A stretch of 64,000 nucleotides of DNA from Peribacillus sp. FSL E2-0218 (lineage in GTDB: Bacteria; Bacillota; Bacilli; Bacillales; DSM-1321), in assembly GCF_037992945.1 (NCBI RefSeq), contig NZ_CP150304.1, positions 3,785,501-3,849,500 of the forward strand, read 5' to 3'. This document shows, one piece after another, positions 41,465-50,500 of the stretch. The stretch's first letter is position 1; every line of letters starts with the position of its first letter. A model generated the notes under the pieces. The model did no database searches and was not told the DNA's origin. It saw only the letters and a list, made by a program, of their open reading frames with translations. The position numbers were made by a program, and so were the translations under genes.

Positions 41465-42923
41465 ACCGGAACTGCCTGAATTGAAGGAGGAAACATTTCG
41501 CAAGTTGTTCTGCAAGAGTTCAGACATCCTCTTTGACACGATTTATATCGGGGAAACCGAAAATCCCATTCCTGCCCTTATCTTTTATTGCACGAGCATG
41601 GTCGATATCAGTTTATTGAATGAGGGGATATTGGAAAAACTGAACAAAATGATGGCGTTGGATGAGAAAATCGATGCCGAGGCAACCATTAACAAGCTGA
41701 ACCCGTTGGTGGATTTGACGAAGGTAACCATCGATGATGAATTCACTAGTGTACAACAGTCGATTTTCTCCGGTTATGCTTTGTTGTTCATCCCTTCCAC
41801 CCAGAAGGTGTATTCGATGAATTTGTCCAATGTCCCGAACAGGCAGCCTGAGGAATCCTCCTTCGAGGTTTCAGTACGGGGGCCAAGAGATGGGTTTGTC
41901 GAAGATTTAAGCATAAATACAGCCTTGGTCAGAAAGCGTTTAAAAACAAAATCACTCGCCTACGAGGATTTTATCGTAGGCAGGCGAAGTCAAACGAAAG
42001 TAGCGCTGATGTACATGGATGACATCGTCAATAAAGATCTTATCGCCAATATTAGAGCCAGGATGAACTCGATCGATATTGATATATTGGTCAGCAGCCA
42101 GCAATTGGAGGAAATGATCTCAAACAGTAAATTCAGCATATTCCCACTCACTCATTATACGAGCCGTCCCGATTTTGTAGTCGAGGCCATCAATCAAGGA
42201 AGGTTCATCCTGATCGTTGACGGGATGCCCACGGTCATTGTCGCTCCTTCTACTTTATTATTGCAAATTAAGACAGCTGAAGATTCGAATCTTCCTTATT
42301 TATATGTAAGTCTTGAACGACTTCTTCGTTTTCTGGGACTGGGCATTACCATTTTATTGCCTGGATTCTGGATATCGATATCCGCTTTCAATATCGAACA
42401 GGTGCCGTTTCCTTTACTTGCGACCATAACCCTTTCAAGACTCGGGCTTCCGTTGTCTGCGACGATGGAGTTCATTCTCATGCTCATTTTATTCGAGTTA
42501 TTCCGTGAATCCGGAGTGAGATTGCCTAAAGCCGTCGGCCAAACCGTCGCAGTGGTCGGCGGGCTCATCGTCGGTGATGCCGCAATCCGGGCAGGGCTGA
42601 CCTCCCAAACGATGCTAGTGGTAACAGCTGTTACATCTGTCGCGTCTTATACCCTTGTCAATCAATCATTAACTGGAGCCGTCACCATCTTACGCATGTT
42701 CGTCCTGGCACTCAGCTGCATTTATGGAATCTACGGCTGCATCATCGGCTTCCTGTCCATCGTCACTTTATTATCGAGGCTCGATTCATTCGGTGTTTCC
42801 TATCTTGGCGGACTAAATCCCCCAAGATTGACGAAGGTCCTGGATTCCTTCATAAAGAGGCCATGGAATTCAATGGCCAAGCGATCCCTAGGTGCCAAAG
42901 ATAAGACAAGGAAGGAGCAATAA
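41439..42923 (+). CDS. Spore germination protein, GerAA-type (operon 1)
   Basis: The 494-residue A subunit has a long N-terminal hydrophilic domain with VRGPRDGFVEDLSINTALVRKRL and SRPDFVVEAINQGRFILIVDGMPTV. A membrane domain of about five helices follows (RLLRFLGLGITILLPGFWISI; RLPKAVGQTVAVVGGLIVGDAAI), then a basic cytoplasmic tail. A subunits form the ion-conducting part of GerA receptors. AGGAGGGG precedes the ATG. It overlaps the permease gene and is followed by the lipoprotein gene four bases later. Confidence 0.93.
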   Translation: MRMKRSKNEPELPELKEETFRKLFCKSSDILFDTIYIGETENPIPALIFYCTSMVDISLLNEGILEKLNKMMALDEKIDAEATINKLNPLVDLTKVTIDDEFTSVQQSIFSGYALLFIPSTQKVYSMNLSNVPNRQPEESSFEVSVRGPRDGFVEDLSINTALVRKRLKTKSLAYEDFIVGRRSQTKVALMYMDDIVNKDLIANIRARMNSIDIDILVSSQQLEEMISNSKFSIFPLTHYTSRPDFVVEAINQGRFILIVDGMPTVIVAPSTLLLQIKTAEDSNLPYLYVSLERLLRFLGLGITILLPGFWISISAFNIEQVPFPLLATITLSRLGLPLSATMEFILMLILFELFRESGVRLPKAVGQTVAVVGGLIVGDAAIRAGLTSQTMLVVTAVTSVASYTLVNQSLTGAVTILRMFVLALSCIYGIYGCIIGFLSIVTLLSRLDSFGVSYLGGLNPPRLTKVLDSFIKRPWNSMAKRSLGAKDKTRKEQ

Positions 42924-42927
42924 GGAC

Positions 42928-44073
42928 ATGTTCCGCATCACTAAAATTTTGTTGACCATTCCGTTATTCCTGTTACTTTCCGGTTGCTGGGACGAAAAAA
43001 CGATCCAGGATTTCCACTATACAACAGCGATCGGCATCGATTTCAAAGATGGGGAATATATCGTTTATGCGCAGCTTGTGGACTTCGCTGCCGTAGCTAA
43101 AACGGAAGCGAAACCGACGCAAAACCCTCCTGTATATGTAGGAAAGGAAAAAGGCCGTTCCATTTCGACGGCCATGAACCAACTGATGCACAATACACAG
43201 CAAGCCCTTTATATGGGGCATGTTTCCACCTTTGTACTCAGTGAAAATGTACTGAAACAGCAAAGCACCGAAATAGTCGATTATATTTATAGGAACCAAC
43301 TGCTTAGATACTCAGCCAATATTTTCGCCACGAAAAGTTCCATGGATGAGCTTTTTTCCATCAATGGCTATTTTAATTTGTCACCTTTGTACACGACTTT
43401 ATATCTTCCGGAAGATATCTATCGTAATCGCTCATTCATTAAACCCATTACCGTTCAAAAATATTATTCCAATCAACGTGAAAAAGCATCGACGACCATT
43501 TTGCCTTCCATTAGCTGGAACAATAAGGTGTGGAAAGAAAAAGGGACTAAACGCAAAAGCCTTTATATGGATGGAGCCTTTGTCATTTTCTTCAAAGTGT
43601 CACAGCCCTGGTTTTCTGAACAAGAATTGAGCGGCGTCCGCTGGCTAACTAAAAGAACCAACAAGGCACCCGTAAATATTAGCTTCAACAAGGAAGATAT
43701 CTATGCGTCCTTCTCCCATCCCTATCATAAAGTAAAACCAGTTTTCAAGAACGGAAAGTTTAAATACGATATCGAGGTTGTCGTGCCAGGCAAAATACTC
43801 GGACTCGATACCCAAATGGATATGAATAAAATAAAACGGAAATTTGAAAGCCAAATTAAAAAAGAAATTCAATCGACCTTTGAAGCAGGACTCAAAAAGA
43901 ATGCAGATCCACTAAGCCTAGGCAAAATCCTCTATATCAAAGAAACCAAATACTGGCAGGAAAATGATATTAAAGAACCGAAGGATTACCTGGATCCCCA
44001 TTCAATCCATGCGATCAACGTCAAAGTCCATATCAAGAACACAGGCGGCTTAGAAGCTAAACCTTTAAGATGA
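42928..44073 (+). CDS. Spore germination lipoprotein, GerAC-type (operon 1)
   Basis: The 381-residue C subunit has a lipoprotein signal with the lipobox LLSGC and the family N terminus CWDEKTIQDFHYTTAIGIDF. The C-terminal domain (about 240-375) matches the GerAC fold, ending in IHAINVKVHIKNTGG. It is lipid-anchored on the outer face of the inner spore membrane and completes the receptor. The ATG at 42928 has AAGGAG upstream; the frame opens earlier, inside the A gene. Confidence 0.92.
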   Translation: MFRITKILLTIPLFLLLSGCWDEKTIQDFHYTTAIGIDFKDGEYIVYAQLVDFAAVAKTEAKPTQNPPVYVGKEKGRSISTAMNQLMHNTQQALYMGHVSTFVLSENVLKQQSTEIVDYIYRNQLLRYSANIFATKSSMDELFSINGYFNLSPLYTTLYLPEDIYRNRSFIKPITVQKYYSNQREKASTTILPSISWNNKVWKEKGTKRKSLYMDGAFVIFFKVSQPWFSEQELSGVRWLTKRTNKAPVNISFNKEDIYASFSHPYHKVKPVFKNGKFKYDIEVVVPGKILGLDTQMDMNKIKRKFESQIKKEIQSTFEAGLKKNADPLSLGKILYIKETKYWQENDIKEPKDYLDPHSIHAINVKVHIKNTGGLEAKPLR

Positions 44074-44203
44074 TGGCGCAATGCTTCATTCGCACAATAT
44101 GTAACTACTGAATACAAGCCCCGTGCACCACATTTCGAGTTAATGGCAAAACACAATGGAAAACCTTCAAAAAAACGAGCAACACGCGTAAAGAAGTCAT
44201 GAA
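44074..44203 (+). other. Possible degraded coding remnant after germination operon 1
   Basis: Directly after the gerAC-type stop the same frame stays open for about 40 codons. It reads ASFAQYVTTEYKPRAPHFEL and then a Lys/Arg-rich stretch before a stop. There is no start or ribosome binding site. The basic tail recalls the end of a transposase, but I cannot name one. Confidence 0.2.
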
Positions 44204-44268
44204 TACGTTTCATTACGCACGAAGAAATGGTAAATTATGAGTATTCTAATCATTTGGAGGTATCCTAT

Positions 44269-44712
44269 ATGAATATCCAGAGAGCTACATTGGACCAGCT
44301 CGAATCTCTGACGGGTCTTTTTGATTCTTACAGAGTGTTTTATGAGCAGGTGTCTGATTTTGTTTCGGCAAGGAATTTTTTGGGTGAAAGGCTGGCGAAT
44401 GGAGATTCTGTTGTGTTCATGGCCAGTGAAGAGGAGGATGCTGTAGGGTTTGTACAACTGTATCCTTCCTTTTCATCAGTAAGCATGAGGCATTCATGGA
44501 TCTTGAACGACTTATTCGTGAAGGATTCAGCGCGCAAAAAGGGATATGGCGAGGAGTTATTGAAGGCGGCGATCGCTTTCGCACGGGAATCAGGCGCAAA
44601 AGGGATTACACTCGAGACAGGCAAGGATAATGTGGAGGCACAAAGCCTTTACGAAAAAATAGGATTTGCTCGCGAAACGAATTATTTTTATCATTTCTCC
44701 ATCGTCCAATAA
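44269..44712 (+). CDS. GNAT family N-acetyltransferase
   Basis: This 147-residue Gcn5-type acetyltransferase has the acetyl-CoA loop VKDSARKKGYGEELLKAAIAFA (an R-K-K-G-Y-G form of RxxGxG/A), an upstream strand HSWILNDLFV, and the C-terminal LYEKIGFARETNYFYHF. The ATG at 44269 has GGAGG upstream; the longer frame from 44227 does not. It shares a two-way terminator with convergent abrB. The substrate is unknown. Confidence 0.88.
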   Translation: MNIQRATLDQLESLTGLFDSYRVFYEQVSDFVSARNFLGERLANGDSVVFMASEEEDAVGFVQLYPSFSSVSMRHSWILNDLFVKDSARKKGYGEELLKAAIAFARESGAKGITLETGKDNVEAQSLYEKIGFARETNYFYHFSIVQ

Positions 44713-44746
44713 AAAAAGAGCAGGGAAATGTTATTTCCCTGCTCTT
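44711..44746. terminator. Bidirectional terminator between the GNAT gene and abrB
   Basis: Perfect 14-base arms (44716-44729 with 44733-44746) with an A run on the left. This suits termination of abrB best and may also stop the GNAT transcript. Confidence 0.8.
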
Positions 44747-44761
44747 GGATGCCTTTTAGCT

Positions 44762-45046
44762 TTATTTAGCAGTTTCGAGGCTAGCTTGAATTTCCTTGAT
44801 TAGAAGTTCAGCACCTTCAGCGCTTAGGATCAATTTTCCGTCAGCTAGTTTCATATTGTCATCGGATGTTTCACCTGTTACCTGACAAGTCATGTTTGGC
44901 TTATATTTTTGAAGGATTATACGATCTTGTTCGACATAGATCTCCAAAGCGTCTTTCTCTTTAATTCCTAATGTACGGCGCAGTTCAATCGGAATGACTA
45001 CCCGTCCTAATTCGTCAACTTTACGTACAATACCTGTAGATTTCAT
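44762..45046 (-). CDS. abrB: Transition-state regulator AbrB
   Basis: At 94 residues this matches B. subtilis AbrB in length and in its N-terminal swapped-hairpin DNA-binding domain (MKSTGIVRKVDELGRVVIPIELRRTLGIKEKDALEIYVE), with Cys54 in MTCQVTGE. AbrB is a dimer or tetramer that represses post-exponential genes such as those for biofilm and antibiotics. Upstream lie a SigA-type promoter and two Spo0A boxes, so Spo0A~P repression at sporulation onset is conserved here. Confidence 0.95.
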   Translation of the reverse strand: MKSTGIVRKVDELGRVVIPIELRRTLGIKEKDALEIYVEQDRIILQKYKPNMTCQVTGETSDDNMKLADGKLILSAEGAELLIKEIQASLETAK

Positions 45047-45092
45047 GATTATTTACCCCACTCATTTTCTTGCGAATGTTGCATCTATGTAT

Positions 45093-45109
45093 TTCGTCAG
45101 CATTCGACA
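45093..45109 (-). promoter_or_regulatory. Tandem Spo0A boxes in the abrB leader
   Basis: On the minus strand TGTCGAA (45103-45109) and TGACGAA (45093-45099) both match TGNCGAA. They are ten bases apart and lie downstream of the -10 element, as in the B. subtilis abrB control region. Confidence 0.75.
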
Positions 45110-45126
45110 TTATTTGCACTTCTATA

Positions 45127-45155
45127 AAGATACCACTCCCTACCATATCCGTCAA
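45127..45155 (-). promoter_or_regulatory. SigA-type promoter of abrB
   Basis: TTGACG (45150-45155) and TATCTT (45127-45132) with 17 bases between them on the minus strand. The 0A boxes start about 10-15 bases after the predicted start site. The rest of 45156-45538 shows no gene. Confidence 0.6.
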
Positions 45156-45538
45156 TTCTCGCATCTTCGGATATTATCTACCTTTATATGATTTTTTCAG
45201 CTTAAACGGATCTGAACCCCGTCGTGTCAGCGTTTATCCTCCTTCCTTATAGAATATACTGGCAAATCAAACGCAAACATGATAGCGCTTCCTTTCCGTG
45301 CCGACAAAACGTTCATGTCGAACGATGAAGGATGATTTTACAAATCTAGCAGAATCCTGTTGATTTTCCCTCACTTTTGAAGGACAATTTATATTGGTTG
45401 ATTATCTATTCAGAAAATTTCTTTAAGTCCTTCCCACTGCGAATATGTTCGTACCATCATAACGAAAGCCGAAACGATTGCCATTCTTTCAGGGGCTTGG
45501 CTAATTATTGGCTCATAAAACAGATTGAGGTGAGTCCA

Positions 45539-46510
45539 TTGCGTCCGATTATATTAGGGATTTGTTCAGCTTTCTTCTTTGCCTTTACGTTCGTTTTGAA
45601 TCAGGCGATGGAATTGTCTGGCGGGAGTTGGATTTGGAGTGCTTCGCTGCGATATATTTTCATGGTGCCCTTTCTATTGTGTATCGTTTTAAGCAGGAAA
45701 AACCTGCTTCCCCTATTGCGTGTGATGAGAGAACGGCCGGGAACTTGGCTGCTTTGGAGTTTTGTGGGCTTCGGGTTATTTTATGCCCCCTTATGCTTTG
45801 CCTCCGCCTACTCACCGGGTTGGCTGATTGCCGGAACTTGGCAAATCACGATCATTTCGGGAGCTTTACTGGCCCCGCTCTTTTTTGAAAATATCGAAAC
45901 AAAAGATGGGCTTGAAAGGAAAAGAGGGAAGATTTCCGTAAAGGGGCTCTTCATGTCGATGATCATCCTGCTCGGTATCATCCTGATGCAACTGGAGCAT
46001 ACGAAGCATATTTCCATGGCTAACCTCTGGTTAGGCGTGATTCCAATCATCATCGCTGGATTCGCCTATCCTTTGGGGAATCGTAAAATGATGGAAGTGT
46101 CAGAAGGGAGGCTGGATGCCTATCAAAGGGTATTAGGCATGACGTTGGCAAGTCTGCCGTTTTGGTTCCTGCTTTCCATTTACGGATTCATGACAGTAGG
46201 CGCCCCGACGAAGATGCAGAGCTTTCAATCCCTTTTGGTAGCCTTGTTTTCCGGCGTTATTGCGACCGTCCTTTTTTTCAAGGCGACCGATATGGCACGC
46301 GGAAATATGCAGAAATTAGCTTCCGTGGAAGCCACTCAATCGATGGAAGTGCTATTTGCCCTGGCTGGCGAATTACTATTCCTTGCTTTAGCGATTCCTT
46401 CCCTTTTATCGTGGTTCGGCATCTTCATCGTGATCATCGGAATGATCCTGCATAGCTATGTATCACATAAAAATGAAGGGCCAGCCCGAAAACGGACAGT
46501 CAATGCCTGA
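45539..46510 (+). CDS. DMT-family multidrug resistance efflux transporter
   Basis: This 323-residue membrane protein has ten predicted helices and the pattern of the EmrE-like multidrug efflux family: PIILGICSAFFFAFTFVLNQAMELSGGSWIWSASLRY at the start, SAYSPGWLIAGTWQITIISGALLAP, and VEATQSMEVLFALAGELLFL near the end. I take the TTG at 45539, five bases after GAGGTGA, as the start; the frame opens earlier at 45377 but the extra residues are hydrophilic and lack a site. It lies just before a guanidine riboswitch-SMR unit, but no link is shown. Confidence 0.8.
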   Translation: MRPIILGICSAFFFAFTFVLNQAMELSGGSWIWSASLRYIFMVPFLLCIVLSRKNLLPLLRVMRERPGTWLLWSFVGFGLFYAPLCFASAYSPGWLIAGTWQITIISGALLAPLFFENIETKDGLERKRGKISVKGLFMSMIILLGIILMQLEHTKHISMANLWLGVIPIIIAGFAYPLGNRKMMEVSEGRLDAYQRVLGMTLASLPFWFLLSIYGFMTVGAPTKMQSFQSLLVALFSGVIATVLFFKATDMARGNMQKLASVEATQSMEVLFALAGELLFLALAIPSLLSWFGIFIVIIGMILHSYVSHKNEGPARKRTVNA

Positions 46511-46560
46511 TTGGTGCTTTGCATCATGAAGCGCTACTTGATTTTGTCATGATTTTTCTC

Positions 46561-46588
46561 TTGAGTATGTTTCAAAAGTATGTATAAT
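46561..46588 (+). promoter_or_regulatory. Promoter of the guanidine riboswitch transcript
   Basis: TTGAGT (46561-46566) and a consensus TATAAT (46583-46588) with a 16-base spacer. The aptamer begins about 25 bases downstream. Confidence 0.6.
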
Positions 46589-46613
46589 GTAAGGTAATTG
46601 CATACGTCAAATG

Positions 46614-46705
46614 TTTTCTAGGGTTCCGCAGCACGTCTAATGGCTGGCCTGGTCCGAGAGAAAACTCACAGCTTGCTGTGTCACGGAAGGATAAAAGCCT
46701 GGGAG
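46614..46705 (+). ncRNA. Guanidine-I (ykkC) riboswitch
   Basis: The conserved blocks CTAGGGTTCCG, CTGGTCCGAGAGAAAACTC, and TCACGGAAGGATAAAAGCC TGGGAGA occur in order, matching the ykkC/guanidine-I consensus. A terminator overlaps the 3' end, so guanidine binding should switch on the downstream SMR exporter pair. Confidence 0.95.
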
Positions 46706-46738
46706 ATACTGTTTAACAGTCATCTCTTAGGCTTTTTT
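46696..46738 (+). terminator. Guanidine riboswitch terminator
   Basis: AGCCTGGGAGAT pairs with ATCTCTTAGGCT, followed by six T. The 5' arm overlaps the aptamer's last conserved block. Confidence 0.8.
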
Positions 46739-46779
46739 GTTTTTTGGTAAAGAATAATGATATTGGAGGTGTTGGTGTC

Positions 46780-47121
46780 ATGAATATCAACTGGATTAAA
46801 GTATTCATTGCAGCTTTTTTTGAGGTTTTTTGGGTGGTTGGCTTAAAACATGCGGATGGTTTTTGGACTTGGACCGGAACCGTCATTTCCATCATCATCA
46901 GTTTTTATTTGATGATCATGGCTGGACGGAAGCTTCCCGTCGGAACGGTATATGCCGTTTTTGTAGGGATGGGGACCGCCGGTACCGTTTTATCTGAAAT
47001 CATCTTCTTTGGAGAATCATTCAAGTTAAGCAAAACGCTATTGATCCTCCTATTATTAGGAGGGGTAATCGGTTTAAAGGTAGTGACCGATGATAAAGCT
47101 GCAAAAGGGGAGGAATCATGA
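46780..47121 (+). CDS. gdnC: SMR-family guanidinium exporter subunit GdnC (YkkC-like)
   Basis: This 113-residue, four-helix small multidrug resistance protein has the membrane Glu in AAFFEVFWVVGLKHADGF (the conserved Glu14-type residue) and the YAVFVGMGTAGTVL and GESFKLSK motifs. Paired SMR proteins of this subtype export guanidinium in exchange for protons. The ATG at 46780 has TGGAGGT upstream. The stop overlaps the start of the partner gene by four bases. The guanidine-I riboswitch upstream supports the substrate. Confidence 0.92.
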   Translation: MNINWIKVFIAAFFEVFWVVGLKHADGFWTWTGTVISIIISFYLMIMAGRKLPVGTVYAVFVGMGTAGTVLSEIIFFGESFKLSKTLLILLLLGGVIGLKVVTDDKAAKGEES

Positions 47122-47435
47122 TGGCTTGGATTTCTTTAATCTTGGCGGGTCTATGTGAAATGTTTGGTGTTGCGATGATCAATAAATTGCATAAAGACCG
47201 GAATTGGCAATCCTTGACGCTGTTATTCGCCGGATTCGGCGCAAGTTTCCTATTTCTTGCTTATGCCATGCAAACATTGCCGATGGGGACGGCCTATGCG
47301 ATTTGGACAGGAATCGGCGCATCAGGCGGAGCGATAATCGGGATGCTCCTATATGGTGAATCGAAAGATTGGCGGAGAATCGTGTTCATAGCGATGGTGC
47401 TATGTGCAGCTGTCGGCTTGAAACTCGTTTCCTAG
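47118..47435 (+). CDS. gdnD: SMR-family guanidinium exporter subunit GdnD (YkkD-like)
   Basis: This 105-residue, four-helix SMR protein has the conserved Glu in LAGLCEMFGVAMINKLH and the TAYAIWTGIGASGGAIIGMLLYGES motif. It forms a heterodimer with GdnC and is translationally coupled to it through ATGA. Together with the riboswitch the pair forms a self-contained guanidinium detoxification unit. Confidence 0.92.
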   Translation: MMAWISLILAGLCEMFGVAMINKLHKDRNWQSLTLLFAGFGASFLFLAYAMQTLPMGTAYAIWTGIGASGGAIIGMLLYGESKDWRRIVFIAMVLCAAVGLKLVS

Positions 47436-47440
47436 TTTAG

Positions 47441-47470
47441 AAAAAAAGGCCGCCCATTTGCAGGCGGCCT
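47441..47470 (-). terminator. Terminator of the SNF2 helicase gene (also facing gdnD)
   Basis: AGGCCGCC pairs with GGCGGCCT. The T run lies on the minus strand side, so it mainly ends the helicase transcript. Confidence 0.8.
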
Positions 47471-47515
47471 AACAGGAAGGGCTATGACGGTGGCTGAAAC
47501 AGCTTCCCCCCCTTC

Positions 47516-50500
47516 CTATATCATCAAAATTTCCCGAATGTCCTCTTCCGTAAGTGCGGATGATGACTTCTCTCCAGGGTCGATGATTTCCTCGATCAGA
47601 TGTCTCTTCTTCTCTTGAAGCTCATTCATTTTCTCTTCGATGGTGCCCCGGGCAACAAGTTTGATGACTTGGACCACGTTTTTCTGCCCCATTCGGTGGG
47701 CCCTGTCGGCAGCCTGCTCCTCAACGGCCGGATTCCACCAAAGGTCATAAAGAATGACCGTGTCGGCACCGGTCAAATTGAGCCCAGTCCCTCCAGCTTT
47801 CAAAGAAATGAGGAATATATCCCGTTCTCCTGAGTTAAATCGATTGCAGACATCCACACGTTCCTTCGATGGTGTTTGCCCATCCAAATAGAAGTAGTCT
47901 TGTCCCTGCCTCGCTAAATCCCTGCCGATCATTTGAAGCATCTTCGTAAATTGCGAGAAAATCAGCACCCGTCTTCCTGAAAGCTTCGATTCCTCGATGA
48001 TTTGCATAAGCTGTTCATACTTTGCCGAGCTGCCTGTATACCCGTCCACGAACAAGGCGGGGTGACAGCAAATCTGCCGAAGCCTGGTCAAGCCAGCGAG
48101 AATCCTGATCCGGTTTTTGCGGAAGGTATCCTTGTCGAGATGCTTGAGCGTGTCAGCTTTAAGCTTCGCCAGATAGGCACCGTATAATTTCTTTTGATCT
48201 GGAAGCAGCTCCATCGATTTCTGCGACTCGATTTTTTCCGGAAGCTCCCCCAGTACATCCTCTTTCATCCTCCGCAGCAGAAAAGGCTGGATCCTCCGGG
48301 AGATCTTCTTCCTGGAGAGGTTGCTATATTCCTTTAACCCCATGAACAGCTCGGGAAAGACAACATGAAATAGTGACCAGAGCTCTTCAAGCGAATTCTC
48401 GATCGGCGTGCCCGTCAGCGCAAAACGATGTCCGGCCTTTATCTTCTTGGCCGCCCGGGCCGTTTGTGTCCCTGGGTTCTTGAACGCCTGTGCTTCATCA
48501 AAGAACACCGTATGGAAGTCCTGTTTTTCAAACCATAAAATATCCCTCCGCAGCAGCGGATACGAGGTGATCACGACATCCATGTCCATCGCTTCCCTCA
48601 ATAGCTTTGTCCGCTCCAGCTTGTGCCCATCGACGATGACAGCTTGGATATCCGGAGCGAATTTTGCGAATTCAGCCAGCCAATTATAGGTTAAGGATGA
48701 GGGGCAGACAATGAGGGCCGGGCGCTTTTCCTTACGAATGTCGGGCAGCTCCGATACGATGAACGCTATGCTTTGCAGGGTTTTCCCGAGTCCCATATCA
48801 TCTGCAAGAATCCCTCCGAATCCGTATCCGGCAAGTATTTTCATCCATTTGTAGCCGTGTTTTTGATAATCACGCAATATCGGCTCCAGGCTCATTGGCA
48901 CTGGGAACTCCAATTCATCCGGATTCTTGATGTTTTCCAGGAACTTACGGAATGATTCCTCGATCGTGAATGTGCCGCTGTCGTCCACGGAATCCAGAAG
49001 CCGAAGCCCTGTTACGATTGGCATGTTCAGACTGCCTTCCAGATCTTGATCCTGTACGGGAAGTGCCTTTAGAAAACGTTGGATTTCCTCGAACTCCCTC
49101 GTCTCTAGGGAAAGCAGCGACCCATTCCTTAAGCGGTAATACTTCCGCTTTTCTTCAAGCGCTGCCAACACCTCCCGTATTTGCTTTTCGGGGATCGCAT
49201 CCATTTCAAATTTGAATTCCAGCCAATCCGTTCGTTCCTTCTTGATTTTCACCCTGATGCGCGGTGCCGAATTCCCCCGCGATATTCGGTTTCTTATCGC
49301 TGTCGTGGCATAGATTTGGACCAACTTTTGGAGTTTCGGGACGATATGGTATAAAAACTCGTACTCCAACTCTTCATTATGCAGGAAGTAACCACCGTCC
49401 GTCTTGGCGAATCGGCCATCCTCCATAAGCGTAAGTATCTCCGCCTCCTTTTTTGCATCTCTTATGAGCATCGCAGGTACTTTGGATTCATCCAAGGGGT
49501 TGATCACGATATTTTCATAATGGAATTCCAAACCGGCAAGCAGCCTGTTTTTCACTCGATCCAGATATAGCTTTGCCACAAGCGGTGCTGCCATAAACCG
49601 TTCACTGATGGACCTTGCAATCTGGACTTCCCCGAGCTTTTTCAAGCCCGGCACGACTTTGTCGAGGAATAATTCCAGTTGATCATGATGGATGGGAATT
49701 CGATCCATCCCTGAATCTTCAAGCATTTGCTTCAAGTCCGATAGGCGTTGGCAATCTTCGGATTCGAGCTGGACGAGACTTCCATCAAATAGAACCGTAT
49801 TATATGCATCCATGACGATCATCTCATTCAGGCCGTTAATATCCAGTCGATATCCTTCACCCTCGCTTTGTTTAAAATGAAAACGCAAAGGAAGCGACTC
49901 GCCTGAAATCAGCAGACCTTGAAACGTTTTGCCGCCATGAGCGAGCTTCACCCACGGTACACTGGCAAGGAAAGGGAGGAGCCTGGTAAAGGAAGATGGA
50001 GGCAGAAGCAATAAGTGATCGTCCATCTTGTATTCCGATTCATCCGCTAGGGCGTCTGCATAGACTTTTTCATCCGATAGCACGGTAATGAGCTGCTGCA
50101 GGACTGCGTCCGTTTCACGCTGAAAACAATGAAGCTCAGGGTCATACAGAAATGACGGGGAGAGCAAGGCAGGTTCCCCTTCTTTTACTCGCTTCAGGAA
50201 ATCCCGGACATCCGCTACATGAACCTTACCGATTTCTAGTTCCATTCCGAGCATATATTGCCTCTTGCCCATCAATATTGGCTTCAGCGTAAACTCGGCT
50301 TCAAGCATCTGCCGGTTTTCGAAGTGGAGCTGATGCCCGCTTTTTCGTACAGTCTGGCTATTGAACAGCGTCAGTAACCCCTCGGACAGCCTTGACGCAT
50401 CTACCTGGGCTGTGTCTGCCCCTTCAGGGACCGTTCCTTGGCGCTGATGATCGTAAACCGACAGCAGTACGGCTGCAATATGCTGGCAATCCTTTGCGAA

